From an uncultured Aquimarina sp. (lineage in GTDB: Bacteria > Bacteroidota > Bacteroidia > Flavobacteriales > Flavobacteriaceae): DNA of 64,000 nucleotides. The stretch lies in the NCBI GenBank assembly GCA_947502885.1, contig CANNBP010000001.1, positions 434,001 to 498,000 of the forward strand, read 5' to 3'. How positions within the stretch are numbered: position 1 is the stretch's first letter; the number at the start of each line of letters is the position of its first letter. The notes below the pieces were generated by a model. It ran no database searches and was not told the DNA's origin. It worked only from the letters and a program-made list of their open reading frames with translations. Positions 27,207-36,160 of this stretch are shown here, piece after piece. Both the position numbers and the translations under genes were made by a program.

Positions 27207-27992
27207 GTGCAAGAAACTATTGAAAAACTCTCTAAAAAAGAACTTAAAGATTTTCTAGATGAAAAATCTGCTTTATATGAACAACCAAAATTTATAGAGA
27301 CAGACCCTATTCAAATTCCACATCTTTTTACAAAAAAAGAAGATATTGAAATTTCGGGATTTCTAACAGCAACTATATCTTGGGGTAATCGTAAAAGTAT
27401 ATTAAAAAATGCGCATCGATTAATAGAGCTGTTAGGTAATACACCACACGACTTTGTTATTAATCATACAGAAACTGATCTTGCATTTTTTGATGGATTT
27501 GTACATAGAACATATAATAGTACGGATCTCACCTATTTTATTAAGGCATTAAAACATATTTATATAAAATACGGTGATTTAGAAACTTTTTTCAAACAAT
27601 ATAACAAAGAAGATAATCTTCAAAATGCAATTCATCATTTTAAAAAAGAGTTTTTTAGTTTACCTCACCCGATAAGAACAGAAAAACATATTAGCGATCC
27701 GCATAAAAACTCGGCAGCTAAACGTATAAACATGTTTCTAAGATGGATGGTTCGAGATGCTAAAGCCGGAGTTGATCTAGGGGTATGGAGTACAATATCA
27801 TCTTCTCAATTATCATGCCCTTTGGATGTTCATTCTGGAAATGTAGCAAGAAAACTACAATTGCTTACACGTAAACAAAATGATGGAAAGGCATTATTCC
27901 AATTAGACACCAAATTAAGAGAACTTGATTCAAACGATCCGGTTAAATATGATTATGCCTTATTTGGGCTTGGAGTTTTTGAAAAATTCTAA
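27207..27992 (+). CDS. TIGR02757 family protein
   Basis: 261 aa starting at GTG 27207; no nearby upstream ATG is in frame. It matches the Bacteroidota TIGR02757 family, recognised from A-T-I-S-W-G-N-R-K-S-I (near residue 54), F-L-R-W-M-V-R (~174), C-P-L-D-V-H-S-G-N-V-A-R-K-L (~206) and the C-terminal Y-D-Y-A-L-F-G-L-G. The last segments recall the helix-hairpin-helix base-excision glycosylase fold, but a DNA-repair role is not established. Cytoplasmic, no signal. Confidence 0.88.
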   Translation: MQETIEKLSKKELKDFLDEKSALYEQPKFIETDPIQIPHLFTKKEDIEISGFLTATISWGNRKSILKNAHRLIELLGNTPHDFVINHTETDLAFFDGFVHRTYNSTDLTYFIKALKHIYIKYGDLETFFKQYNKEDNLQNAIHHFKKEFFSLPHPIRTEKHISDPHKNSAAKRINMFLRWMVRDAKAGVDLGVWSTISSSQLSCPLDVHSGNVARKLQLLTRKQNDGKALFQLDTKLRELDSNDPVKYDYALFGLGVFEKF

Positions 27993-28103
27993 GTTTAGAA
28001 TGGTTCTAAACATTGACATTAAATTTACGTTATAAACACTAGGGTGATGTTTCTTTAATACATATAAAATATTATCATAAAATAATTGAGAGGTGTCTTA
28101 GAC

Positions 28104-28111
28104 TACATTTG
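28104..28111 (+). promoter_or_regulatory. Candidate -7 element for the PhoX-like gene
   Basis: TACATTTG matches TAnnTTTG, followed by an A/C-rich leader to the ATG at 28141. A TTG at 28086-28088 is 15 bases upstream, slightly short of the usual spacing. Confidence 0.45.
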
Positions 28112-28140
28112 TTTCAAACAAAAAAACTAACACACACATC

Positions 28141-29598
28141 ATGAAAAAGTATCTTTTATTCGCCTCCCTAGCTTCTGCTTTGGCGCTAACTTCTTGTGAT
28201 CTTGATGATCATGTCGGAAATCCGAATAACCCTAAAATCGAATTAAAAAATCACTCAAAATCTCCAATATTAATAGAAAAAACAACCGATTTTTCTGATA
28301 TAGAGATATATAATCTACTTTCATCTGAAGACAACTACATACCAGGTTTCACCTATGGTTCTATGGCCGATGGAGCTGGATTATTAAATAATACCGATGG
28401 CACATATACATTAATCAATAATATAGAGGCAGATTACTCTATTGCAAGAATTACTCTTGATAAAACATTTAAACCTATTAAAGGAGAACATATACTTAAT
28501 GCTGTTGCTACGGCAAATACTGCACAATGCTCTGGTTCAATGATTACACCTTCAGAACATGGTTTTGGCCCATTATATCTTTCTGGAGGAGAATGGGGAG
28601 GAAATTCTAAAGGAGTTTTTGCTACAGATCCGTTTAAAAATTCGGGAGAAGCATCTGCACCTAGAATGTTACCAACATTAGGGCAATGGTCTACAGAAAA
28701 TGCAGTAGCTCTACATAAAAAAGCATACCCAGATAAAACAGTTGTTTTTATTGGTGATGATAACAGTAATAACGAAGTACCTTCTGGCCAACTAGGAATG
28801 TATGTAGGAAATAGAGGTGATCTTGATGGAGGTAAGTTATATGGGCTTAAGGTTACTTCTCCTGGTGTAACTTATGAAATGGATATGAAAGAAGGGATCT
28901 CTTATGAGATAGAGTTTGTTGAGCTTAAAGAAAAAGAGATTGATTTACTTGATGCCGAAGCAAAAGAAAAAGGTGTTATGGGGTTCTCTAGATTAGAAGA
29001 TATCGACTGGAGAAGAGGAAACAAACGAAACAATAGAGAATTATATCTTGCTGTTACCGGAAGAGACAAGCCCGGTTTAATAGGAAAAGGAACACGTTCT
29101 GGAAGAATATACAAAGTAGAATTAAATCCTTACAACCCTCAAGGACCTGGTAAAATCACATGTGTTCTAGACGGTGATAAAGAAGGTGGTGTTGCTGAAG
29201 CATTTCATAGCCCTGATAACATTACCGTTACACAAAACTATGCATACATACAAGAAGACCCTAACGGAATTGAAGATTTTAAACCTGCAGCAGCCCACTA
29301 TGCAAGATTATATCAATATAACTTAAATACAGGAGCTTTAAAAGTTGTATTAGAATGCGATCAAACAAAAGCAGCTGCAGCTGGTTATGGTAACTTAGAT
29401 AAGATGTGGGAAATAACAGGAATGATTGATATATCTGATGTAATTGATGTAGATGATACATTTCTTTTAATAACTCAAAATCATGGTTGGGAAAAAGCAG
29501 ATGGAACACCATTTACAGACCCAAAAGCAAATCCCGATCTGGCAAATAGCCGAAAAGAAGGAAGTATGCTATATGTGATTAAAGGATTAGAAAGATAA
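28141..29598 (+). CDS. PhoX-like (DUF839) lipoprotein
   Basis: 485 aa with lipobox L-T-S-C (Cys19). The body matches the PhoX/DUF839 beta-propeller: W-G-G-N-S-K-G-V-F near residue 153, V-V-F-I-G-D-D-N-S-N-N-E (~200), G-N-R-G-D-L-D-G-G-K-L-Y (~228) and L-A-V-T-G-R (~300). PhoX enzymes are Ca/Fe-dependent phosphatases, but many Bacteroidota relatives are untested, so phosphatase activity is not assured. The stop is one base from the next start, a di-heme peroxidase lipoprotein, suggesting they act together at the cell surface or periplasm. Confidence 0.82.
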   Translation: MKKYLLFASLASALALTSCDLDDHVGNPNNPKIELKNHSKSPILIEKTTDFSDIEIYNLLSSEDNYIPGFTYGSMADGAGLLNNTDGTYTLINNIEADYSIARITLDKTFKPIKGEHILNAVATANTAQCSGSMITPSEHGFGPLYLSGGEWGGNSKGVFATDPFKNSGEASAPRMLPTLGQWSTENAVALHKKAYPDKTVVFIGDDNSNNEVPSGQLGMYVGNRGDLDGGKLYGLKVTSPGVTYEMDMKEGISYEIEFVELKEKEIDLLDAEAKEKGVMGFSRLEDIDWRRGNKRNNRELYLAVTGRDKPGLIGKGTRSGRIYKVELNPYNPQGPGKITCVLDGDKEGGVAEAFHSPDNITVTQNYAYIQEDPNGIEDFKPAAAHYARLYQYNLNTGALKVVLECDQTKAAAAGYGNLDKMWEITGMIDISDVIDVDDTFLLITQNHGWEKADGTPFTDPKANPDLANSRKEGSMLYVIKGLER

Positions 29599-29599
29599 T

Positions 29600-31414
29600 A
29601 TGATTATAATACATTATATATATAACAAAAAGGCTTATTTAACAATAAGCCTTTTTGTGCTATTGCTAGTTTTGGTTTCATGTTCTAAAACAAAAAAAGT
29701 AGCCAACGCAAATACAGAGAAAATACCCTATACAGCATTAATCAAAAAGCAATTCATGTCTGATATTCATTTGACTATTGAATTTTTGGATAGTGCAAAA
29801 TTAAAGTCAAATACTAAAAAGTACTTTCTAGAATCCAGAAAGGGTTTTAAGAAATTAGAGCCTATATTAGCTGCGCTAGATTTAGAAAACTATGGTTTTC
29901 TAAATCAACCCAACATTTTAAAAATAGAGGAAGAAGATTACACAGATATCAAAATTAAAAATCCAAGTGGTTATCAAGTATTAGAAGAAGAAATATTTAC
30001 AGAAAACCCAGATACTACGACAGTATTAAGACATATCGATTTGGTGTCAAATAGGTTAAAGTTGATTGAAAAAAACGTTAGTTTTAAACACCTAAAACCA
30101 TATCATTTCCTTTGGTTATTTAGAAAATCATTTACTCAAATTGCTTTAACGGGTATTACAGGATTTGATTCTCCTGTGCTAGAAAATTCTCTAGAAGAAT
30201 CAAAAATTGTGTACCAAAGTTTAAAGGCTTATTTATCTATTTTTAAAGGTGAATTTAAGAACCAAGAACTTTTGAGGAAATGGAATAAAGAAATAGATGC
30301 TAGTATTCAATACCTTACGTCAGATTTTAATACATTCGACCGGTATCATTTTATCAAAAATCATTCTCATAGACAATTGATACTTTGGAATGAAACTGTA
30401 ACCGATTGGCAAGTAAATTTTCCTTTTGAACTAGCTATTAAAAATGATGCTACTTCCTTTTTTTCGGATAGTACATTTAATCATACATTTTTTGCAGAAA
30501 GAAACTCTGGTAAAATGACGGAAGACAAGATTGAACTAGGAAAAACATTATTTTATGACACTAATTTATCTGCTAATAAAAAAATAAGTTGTGCCACCTG
30601 TCACCATCCCGATAAAGCTTTTACGGATGGTTTAAAAATTGGTGCAGGCGTTACAAGAAACACCCCTACTCTATTGTATGCTGATTTACAACAAGCATTC
30701 TTTTATGATAAAAGAGCCGGAAGTTTAGAAGGGCAAATTATTGCTGTCATTCAAAACAAAAATGAGTTTCACACAGACCTTAAAACGCTAAGTAAAGTAG
30801 TCTTACAAGACAGTTTGTATCAAAAAAACTTTGACAAAGTTTTCCATAATACCAAAACCACTGATGTTCAAATTAGAAATGCTTTGGCTAGTTATATTAG
30901 GAGTTTGGCTCCTTTTAACTCAAAATTTGATAGAAATATAACTAATAAAGAGAACACACTTACACAAAGTGAAATTAATGGTTTTAATCTTTTCAACGGT
31001 AAAGCCAAATGCGCAACATGTCATTTTGCTCCTTTATTTAATGGTACAGTACCTCCTAATTATAAAGAATCAGAAATTGAACTAATAGGTACACCAGAAA
31101 AAAGTGATACTATCAATGCTAAAATAAGTCCTGATCTAGGAAGATATCACGTATATAAAACAGAAGAAAGAAAACATTTTTTCAAAACTCCAACTATACG
31201 AAATGCAAATAAAACGGCTCCTTATATGCATAATGGTGTCTATAACACTTTAGAAGAGGTGCTCGATTTTTATAACAGAGGTGGTGGCGCAGGTATTGGT
31301 ATAGAATCAGAATACCAAACACTACCCCCAGATCAACTAAATCTAACAAAAAAAGAAACCAATGATATCATCTCTTTTATAAAAACCTTGGATGATGATT
31401 TATCAAAATATTAA
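29600..31414 (+). CDS. Di-heme cytochrome c peroxidase-like lipoprotein
   Basis: 604 aa, lipobox L-V-S-C (Cys28). Two heme motifs C331-A-T-C-H335 and C471-A-T-C-H475 mark the MauG/cytochrome c peroxidase domain (~300-600), with I-E-L-G-K-T-L-F-Y-D before the first heme and A-P-Y-M-H-N-G-V-Y near the end supplying a likely distal Met ligand. The ~270-residue helical N-terminal extension is unusual against the ~330-aa core enzymes and may be an imelysin-like domain. It would reduce H2O2 or oxidise a partner in the periplasm. A 14-bp hairpin with a T-tract lies within its signal-peptide codons. Confidence 0.87.
   Translation: MIIIHYIYNKKAYLTISLFVLLLVLVSCSKTKKVANANTEKIPYTALIKKQFMSDIHLTIEFLDSAKLKSNTKKYFLESRKGFKKLEPILAALDLENYGFLNQPNILKIEEEDYTDIKIKNPSGYQVLEEEIFTENPDTTTVLRHIDLVSNRLKLIEKNVSFKHLKPYHFLWLFRKSFTQIALTGITGFDSPVLENSLEESKIVYQSLKAYLSIFKGEFKNQELLRKWNKEIDASIQYLTSDFNTFDRYHFIKNHSHRQLILWNETVTDWQVNFPFELAIKNDATSFFSDSTFNHTFFAERNSGKMTEDKIELGKTLFYDTNLSANKKISCATCHHPDKAFTDGLKIGAGVTRNTPTLLYADLQQAFFYDKRAGSLEGQIIAVIQNKNEFHTDLKTLSKVVLQDSLYQKNFDKVFHNTKTTDVQIRNALASYIRSLAPFNSKFDRNITNKENTLTQSEINGFNLFNGKAKCATCHFAPLFNGTVPPNYKESEIELIGTPEKSDTINAKISPDLGRYHVYKTEERKHFFKTPTIRNANKTAPYMHNGVYNTLEEVLDFYNRGGGAGIGIESEYQTLPPDQLNLTKKETNDIISFIKTLDDDLSKY
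29626..29657 (+). terminator. Terminator-like hairpin inside the peroxidase signal-peptide coding region
   Basis: CAAAAAGGCTTATT (29626-29639) and AATAAGCCTTTTTG (29644-29657) pair perfectly over 14 bp with a 4-base loop, ending in five Ts. This looks like a standard flavobacterial terminator for the PhoX-like gene, yet it encodes residues ~9-20 of the downstream lipoprotein signal peptide. It may attenuate transcription into the peroxidase gene. Confidence 0.6.
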
Positions 31415-31448
31415 AATTAACCAACTACAGCGAGCTATCTAAACACAT

Positions 31449-31493
31449 CCTCATTTAGGTTTTTTTCACTTTGAAAACCTAAATGAGGTTTTT
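31449..31493 (+). terminator. Intrinsic terminator after di-heme peroxidase gene
   Basis: CCTCATTTAGGTTTT (31449-31463) pairs with AAAACCTAAATGAGG (31474-31488), a perfect 15-bp stem with 10-base loop, followed by TTTTT. Confidence 0.85.
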
Positions 31494-31701
31494 CTTAGAT
31501 AAAAAATACTATTACTGTTTTCTTTACGTTATGATTTCTTTATGAACTAAGAATGTAAAACAAGTTCCTGGATCTTGAATCTAGATACCATTTATAACTT
31601 CTTTTTAACACATTCATACCTAAGCAATGTCTCTTTTATTCTGAAAGTGACTATAAAAGCTAAGGAAATAAGGCTCAAATTACGGTTATAACATAAAATA
31701 G

Positions 31702-31726
31702 TTACGAAATACTAAATAATTCGTAA
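31702..31726. promoter_or_regulatory. Inverted repeat upstream of GAF kinase (candidate operator)
   Basis: TTACGAA and TTCGTAA form a perfect 7-bp inverted repeat with an 11-base spacer, about 65 bases upstream of the kinase start. Purely a sequence observation; no regulator is assigned. Confidence 0.35.
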
Positions 31727-31791
31727 TATTTGACTAATTTTTGTTAAATTTATTAAGAATTGAGTATTGAAAATCAATACATTGGAAAAGG

Positions 31792-32997
31792 ATGATATCA
31801 GCGACAGTACCTATTAATGAAAACTTTAGGCTTGAAGCGTTAAAATCATTAGATATTCTGGATACTGAATCACAGAAAGAATTTGATGAAATAACGGCTC
31901 TTGCTGCATATATCTGTGATACAGATGTTGCATTAATTTCTTTAGTAGATAGTGATCGGCAATGGTTTAAATCCAAACATGGTATTGTTACTTGTGAAAC
32001 TCCGCGAAAAAACTCTCTCTGTTCTCATGTAGTATTACAACCAGATGCTCCATTAATCATAAAAGACACTAGAAAAGATCCTCGCTTTAATGCAGAACCT
32101 ATTTTTCTAGAAGGAAGACCCGTTATTTTTTATGCCGGCATACCTCTATTAGATACCAATAACTTTGCATTGGGTTCATTATGTGTTATGGATAGCAAGC
32201 CAAGAGTACTCAATAAAAAGCAATTGGATTCGCTTAACTCATTGGCAAAACAAGTAATTGTTCTGTTTGAACTAAATAAAAGAAATAAGGACCTTCAGTT
32301 AATTCATAATATACTTGAAGAAAAAAATAAATCTTTAAGAGAATTTGCCAGAGTAATTTCTCATGACTTAAAAACACCTTTAGCCAATATTATTACTTCT
32401 ACCGATTTATTAAAACTAAAGCTTGGTGATAAATTAGATGAAGAAAGTTTAGAATACTTTAAATACATTAAAATTTCTTCATTTTCGATGAGTAGTTATA
32501 TCAGTGATATTCTAGAACATTACGAGAGTGATAGCTTGTTACAAAATAAACCCGAAGAGTTTTACTTAAATAATCTCTTAAAAGAAATTACTAATTTATT
32601 AAGTGTAAAGTCAAATTTTGATATTCATTTTCCAAAACACGATCCTCTCTTAGATTGCAATAAACTTGCGCTTAAGCAAATTTTATTTAACCTTATCGTA
32701 AATAGCATCAAATACAATGATAAAGAAGAAGTTGTTATTTCTATAGAAGCATCTGAAGACGAAAGTTATTTTTATTTCAGAATAACAGATAATGGAATGG
32801 GAATCCCTAATGATAAATTAGACTCTATTTTTGAGCTTTTCAAAACAGCTAACACCACAGATAAAGATGGTAACAAAGGCAATGGAATAGGTTTATCTAC
32901 TGTTAAAAAGCTTATTGAAAAACAAGGTGGCTCCATCAAAGTTACTTCAAAAGAAAAGGTATATACTACCTTCGAGTTCTCTATAAAAAAACACTAG
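31792..32997 (+). CDS. GAF-domain sensor histidine kinase
   Basis: 401 aa, cytoplasmic. An N-terminal GAF domain (~20-160) with C-x(6)-N-S-L-C-S-H and V-I-F-Y-A-G-I-P-L is followed by a short coiled coil, a HisKA domain with phospho-acceptor H191 (V-I-S-H-D-L-K-T-P-L) and a HATPase with N-box N-L-I-V-N-S-I-K-Y-N, D-N-G-M-G-I and G-N-G-I-G-L-S. All kinase motifs are intact. No response regulator is adjacent, so it is an orphan kinase here. The stimulus is unknown. ATG 31792 is preceded by AAAAGG. Confidence 0.9.
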   Translation: MISATVPINENFRLEALKSLDILDTESQKEFDEITALAAYICDTDVALISLVDSDRQWFKSKHGIVTCETPRKNSLCSHVVLQPDAPLIIKDTRKDPRFNAEPIFLEGRPVIFYAGIPLLDTNNFALGSLCVMDSKPRVLNKKQLDSLNSLAKQVIVLFELNKRNKDLQLIHNILEEKNKSLREFARVISHDLKTPLANIITSTDLLKLKLGDKLDEESLEYFKYIKISSFSMSSYISDILEHYESDSLLQNKPEEFYLNNLLKEITNLLSVKSNFDIHFPKHDPLLDCNKLALKQILFNLIVNSIKYNDKEEVVISIEASEDESYFYFRITDNGMGIPNDKLDSIFELFKTANTTDKDGNKGNGIGLSTVKKLIEKQGGSIKVTSKEKVYTTFEFSIKKH

Positions 32998-33044
32998 ATA
33001 ACATATACCTTTTTACGTTATAAAACAGTATATAATTATTTATA

Positions 33045-34109
33045 TTACTTCTTGATGGTACGGTTAAGTAACCAGTAGTCTGCAAGAACTAATGCAGCCA
33101 TTGCTTCTACAATAGGCACAGCTCTTGGCACTACACAAGGGTCATGTCTTCCTTTACCTTGCATAGTTACGATATTCCCGTCTTTATCAATAGTCTCTTG
33201 ATCTTGCATAACAGTTGCTACCGGCTTAAAAGCAACACTAAAATAAATATCCATTCCGTTAGAAATTCCACCTTGTATTCCTCCAGAAAGATTGGTCTTG
33301 GTTGTACCGTCTGTATTAAACAAATCATTATGGGCACTTCCCTTTAATTCTGCTCCTGCAAAACCACTACCATACTCAAAACCTTTTACTGCATTAATCG
33401 ATAACATAGCTTTACCCAATTCTGCATGTAATTTATCAAATACAGGTTCTCCTAAACCAACGGGAACACCCGAGATAACACAACTTACAACACCTCCAAC
33501 AGTATCACCTTCTTTTCGTATTTGTTTGATATAATTTTCCATAACACCAGCTGTTTCGGTATCTGGACAACGTACAATATTACTCTCTGTTAATGAAAAA
33601 TCAATTTCATCATGAGATTTCTCTAACTTAATAGGTCCTACTCCACTAACATAAGCATTGAATTTAACATTAGCTAAGACCTGTTTAGCAATTGCTCCTG
33701 CAACTACTCTACTTGCAGTTTCTCTAGCAGAAGATCTACCTCCCCCTCTATAATCTCTAACTCCATACTTTTGATCATAAGTATAATCTGCATGAGAAGG
33801 ACGATAAGAATCTTTGATATGAGAATAGTCTTTGGATTTTTGGTTTGCATTCTTAATGGCAAAACCGATAGGAGTTCCTGTTGTAACTCCTTCAAAAATA
33901 CCTGAATAAAACTCAACAGTATCTGGTTCTTTACGCTGTGTAACGATCGCTGACTGACCTGGTTTGCGACGATCTAATTCCGCCTGAATGGCATCTAGAT
34001 CTAATGTAACTCCTGCTGGGCATCCATCAATAACACCTCCAATTGCAACCCCATGTGATTCCCCAAAAGTGGTAAGCTTAAATATATTACCAAATGTATT
34101 TCCTGCCAT
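33045..34109 (-). CDS. aroC: Chorismate synthase
   Basis: 354 aa. It converts 5-enolpyruvylshikimate-3-phosphate to chorismate, the last shikimate step, using reduced FMN. Signatures G-E-S-H-G near residue 15, R-R-K-P-G-Q-S (~48), [12 protein letters not shown] (~124) and the C-terminal [10 protein letters not shown] are present and length is normal. It appears to be a single-gene unit with a minus-strand TACATTTG -7 motif 15 bases upstream. Confidence 0.97.
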   Translation of the reverse strand: MAGNTFGNIFKLTTFGESHGVAIGGVIDGCPAGVTLDLDAIQAELDRRKPGQSAIVTQRKEPDTVEFYSGIFEGVTTGTPIGFAIKNANQKSKDYSHIKDSYRPSHADYTYDQKYGVRDYRGGGRSSARETASRVVAGAIAKQVLANVKFNAYVSGVGPIKLEKSHDEIDFSLTESNIVRCPDTETAGVMENYIKQIRKEGDTVGGVVSCVISGVPVGLGEPVFDKLHAELGKAMLSINAVKGFEYGSGFAGAELKGSAHNDLFNTDGTTKTNLSGGIQGGISNGMDIYFSVAFKPVATVMQDQETIDKDGNIVTMQGKGRHDPCVVPRAVPIVEAMAALVLADYWLLNRTIKK

Positions 34110-34124
34110 TCAAATATTTTTTTG

Positions 34125-34132
34125 CAAATGTA
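34125..34132 (-). promoter_or_regulatory. Candidate -7 element for aroC
   Basis: On the minus strand this reads TACATTTG (TAnnTTTG), 15 bases upstream of the aroC ATG. No -33 TTG lies at regular spacing. Confidence 0.4.
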
Positions 34133-34372
34133 ATTGTTAATATTCAAAAATACCTTAGTTAAAGGGTATAAAAACACTATAAAAATCGTAAAATATTAGT
34201 CATATAAGTTTTCCACACAACAATATAAATATATAGGGTTTTCAAAAGAAATTACATTCAAATCACGCAATATTTCTTTAACACACAGATAAACAACTCA
34301 TAACAATATACTTACAGTTTATTAACTTATCATTTAGAATTACTTCCTTTCTTTGAATAACTATTAAATTCT

Positions 34373-35221
34373 ATGAAAAAACGTACTGTAGAACTTGTCG
34401 TAATTTCAGACATTCACTTAGGCACTTATGGATGCCAAGCAAAAGAACTCCTCAACTATCTAAATAGCATTAAACCAAAAACATTAATTCTTAATGGAGA
34501 TATTATAGATATTTGGCAGTTTAGAAAGAGATATTTCCCTAAACCACACCTTAAAGTCATTAAAAAGATCATTTCTTTTGCTTCTAAAGGCACAGAGGTA
34601 ATTTATATTACAGGTAATCATGATGAAATGCTGCGTAAATTTAGTGACACTCAAATGGGTAACTTCAAATTGGTTGATAAACTGGTATTAGAATTAGATG
34701 GTAAAAAGGCTTGGTTTTTTCATGGAGATATCTTTGATAATTCTATTCAAAATGCAAAGTGGTTAGCAAAATTAGGAGGTTGGGGATATGATATGCTCAT
34801 CTTATTTAATCAATTTATTAATTGGGTTTTAGTTGGTATCGGAAAAGAGAAGTTTTCATTATCCAAAAAGATTAAAAACAGCGTAAAAAAAGCAGTTAAA
34901 TATATCAATGACTTTGAAGATGTAGCTGCAGAACTGGCTGTTGAAAACAAATATAATTATGTGGTATGTGGTCATATACATCAACCGCAAATGAGAGAGT
35001 TTAAAAACAAAAATGGTTCTTGTATGTACCTTAATTCGGGAGATTGGATCGAAAACTTGACATCCTTAGAATACCATGACAAAGAATGGAAATTGGTACA
35101 TTATGAAAAAGAATCTATGGAGTCTTTTGCAGAATCTATAGAAGAATCAGAGAGTTTAAATGTTGATCTAGAAGCACTACCAACTTCGTTGATTATGAAC
35201 CAACTCTTAAAAAGTTCATAG
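34373..35221 (+). CDS. UDP-2,3-diacylglucosamine diphosphatase-like metallophosphatase (LpxH type)
   Basis: 282 aa calcineurin-like phosphoesterase with metal-ligand motifs D-I-H-L-G (residues ~13-17), N-G-D-I-I-D-I-W (~42-49), G-N-H-D-E (~83-87), H-G-D-I-F-D (~120-125) and C-G-H-I-H-Q (~202-207). The arrangement fits the enzyme that cleaves UDP-2,3-diacylglucosamine to lipid X in lipid A synthesis. A short amphipathic segment (~140-165) could hold it to the inner membrane. Substrate is inferred from family resemblance. Confidence 0.85.
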   Translation: MKKRTVELVVISDIHLGTYGCQAKELLNYLNSIKPKTLILNGDIIDIWQFRKRYFPKPHLKVIKKIISFASKGTEVIYITGNHDEMLRKFSDTQMGNFKLVDKLVLELDGKKAWFFHGDIFDNSIQNAKWLAKLGGWGYDMLILFNQFINWVLVGIGKEKFSLSKKIKNSVKKAVKYINDFEDVAAELAVENKYNYVVCGHIHQPQMREFKNKNGSCMYLNSGDWIENLTSLEYHDKEWKLVHYEKESMESFAESIEESESLNVDLEALPTSLIMNQLLKSS

Positions 35222-35278
35222 TTTATATCACTTCATGATTGAGATAATCTTAACTAATTCATAATAAATATAAGTCTC

Positions 35279-35410
35279 TTGAAACATGTTAAAAAATTAC
35301 TCCTTCTTACATCGCTTACATGTATTTTTTCTTGTTATTATATTGATGATCATACTCTAGGTTACAATAATGACTATGATTTTGCGGTAACTGATGAAGA
35401 TAACATATAA
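35279..35410 (+). CDS. 43-residue putative lipoprotein
   Basis: A TTG-initiated frame encodes M-K-H-V-K-K, a hydrophobic stretch L-L-L-L-T-S-L-T-C-I, lipobox I-F-S-C (Cys19), and a short acidic, Tyr/Asp-rich tail ending in D-E-D-N-I. A signal of this quality is unlikely by chance, and a terminator-like hairpin begins 3 bases after its stop codon. It lies 57 bases downstream of the LpxH-like gene on the same strand. Mature length would be only 25 residues; function unknown. Lack of an ATG is the main doubt. Confidence 0.55.
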   Translation: MKHVKKLLLLTSLTCIFSCYYIDDHTLGYNNDYDFAVTDEDNI

Positions 35411-35413
35411 CTC

Positions 35414-35446
35414 TAAACAGTAAGGTTTTAAGAGTCTTGCTGTTTA
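35414..35446 (+). terminator. Terminator-like hairpin after the 43-residue lipoprotein
   Basis: TAAACAGTAAG (35414-35424) pairs with CTTGCTGTTTA (35436-35446) over 11 bp with one T-G wobble. It may serve both the plus-strand genes and the convergent RAYT gene, which ends at 35451. Confidence 0.5.
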
Positions 35447-35450
35447 ATAT

Positions 35451-36005
35451 TTACAAAATTCCTAAGACAACAACATCTAACTCATTGGTAAGTAAATTTG
35501 CATAATTTCTTGCAGAACTAAACACATAATCTTCTGGGTTTGATACAATTTTTTCTCTAACAGGACTATTATGAATAAAAGCTATTTTTTGTTTAATAAG
35601 CCAGCTGATATCAGCAATTTCGGCTTTATATCCATTTTGCCATATTTTAACAGGTTCAATCAAAGCCATATTAAAACAAGATAACACACAATGATGTTGC
35701 TCATCTTGATATTCTTTAATAACACCTAGTATCTGTTCTGAAGTATCTATTTTAAATTCTTCAAGAATTTCTTCTAAACCATGTCCTTCTTCTGCCTTGC
35801 ACAATAAATGTATCTGATTAGGCATGATACAATATGCATACAATTCTAAACCTTTTGTTTCTTGGTAATGTTTTAAACAATCAATAATTATATATTTTTG
35901 TTTTAATCTCGTAAAAATGTTAATTTCTCCAATAGTAGTTATTGTAATAAGATAACCTGTATTAGATAGACCAGAACTACTTGAATACGTATTAAATTTC
36001 ATCAT
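35451..36005 (-). CDS. RAYT-type (Y1/HUH) transposase-like protein with degenerate active site
   Basis: 184 aa resembling REP-associated tyrosine transposases: C-I-M-P-N-Q-I-H-L-L (residues ~59-68) is the HUH region and F-I-H-N-S-P-V-R-E-K-I-V (~143-154), then P-E-D-Y-V-F-S-S-A-R-N-Y, is the C-terminal signature. Against the usual M-P-N-H-I-H-L-L and Y-I-H-N-N-P-V forms, the first HUH His is Gln64 (codon at 35814-35816) and the probable catalytic Tyr is Phe143 (codon at 35577-35579). It is therefore probably nuclease-dead or much altered, while the frame stays open. It lies beside a hairpin-rich non-coding region. Confidence 0.8.
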   Translation of the reverse strand: MMKFNTYSSSSGLSNTGYLITITTIGEINIFTRLKQKYIIIDCLKHYQETKGLELYAYCIMPNQIHLLCKAEEGHGLEEILEEFKIDTSEQILGVIKEYQDEQHHCVLSCFNMALIEPVKIWQNGYKAEIADISWLIKQKIAFIHNSPVREKIVSNPEDYVFSSARNYANLLTNELDVVVLGIL

Positions 36006-36024
36006 CCTACTTTTAAATATAAAA

Positions 36025-36058
36025 AAAGCTACGATGCATAAATATACATCCTAGCTTT
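36025..36058. repeat. 12-bp hairpin just upstream of RAYT gene
   Basis: AAAGCTACGATG (36025-36036) and CATCCTAGCTTT (36047-36058) pair with a single mismatch around a 10-base loop, 19 bases upstream of the RAYT start. Hairpins close to a RAYT gene are typical of its substrates or of its own leader. Confidence 0.6.
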
Positions 36059-36160
36059 GATTTTAATTCCGTTTAATCATAAATTTTCTCATTTATATTA
36101 TATGATCATTTGTTGTTTAAAGATCAACTGTTTTTAAATGAGAAAAAATACTTTTTTTAT

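Larger units (their letters stand above)
31415..31791. other. Intergenic region with terminator and kinase leader
   Basis: 377 bases. It holds the peroxidase terminator (31449-31493), an inverted repeat TTACGAA (31702-31708)/TTCGTAA (31720-31726), and a small hairpin GTATTG-AAAAT-CAATAC (31764-31780) immediately before the AAAAGG ribosome-binding stretch of the GAF kinase. No open frame was seen. Confidence 0.55.

Noticed and set aside
29600..29760. Downstream start for the di-heme peroxidase, treating the hairpin as a plain intergenic terminator
   Set aside because: The next in-frame Met would remove a convincing lipoprotein signal with L-V-S-C lipobox, so the hairpin most likely does overlap coding sequence.
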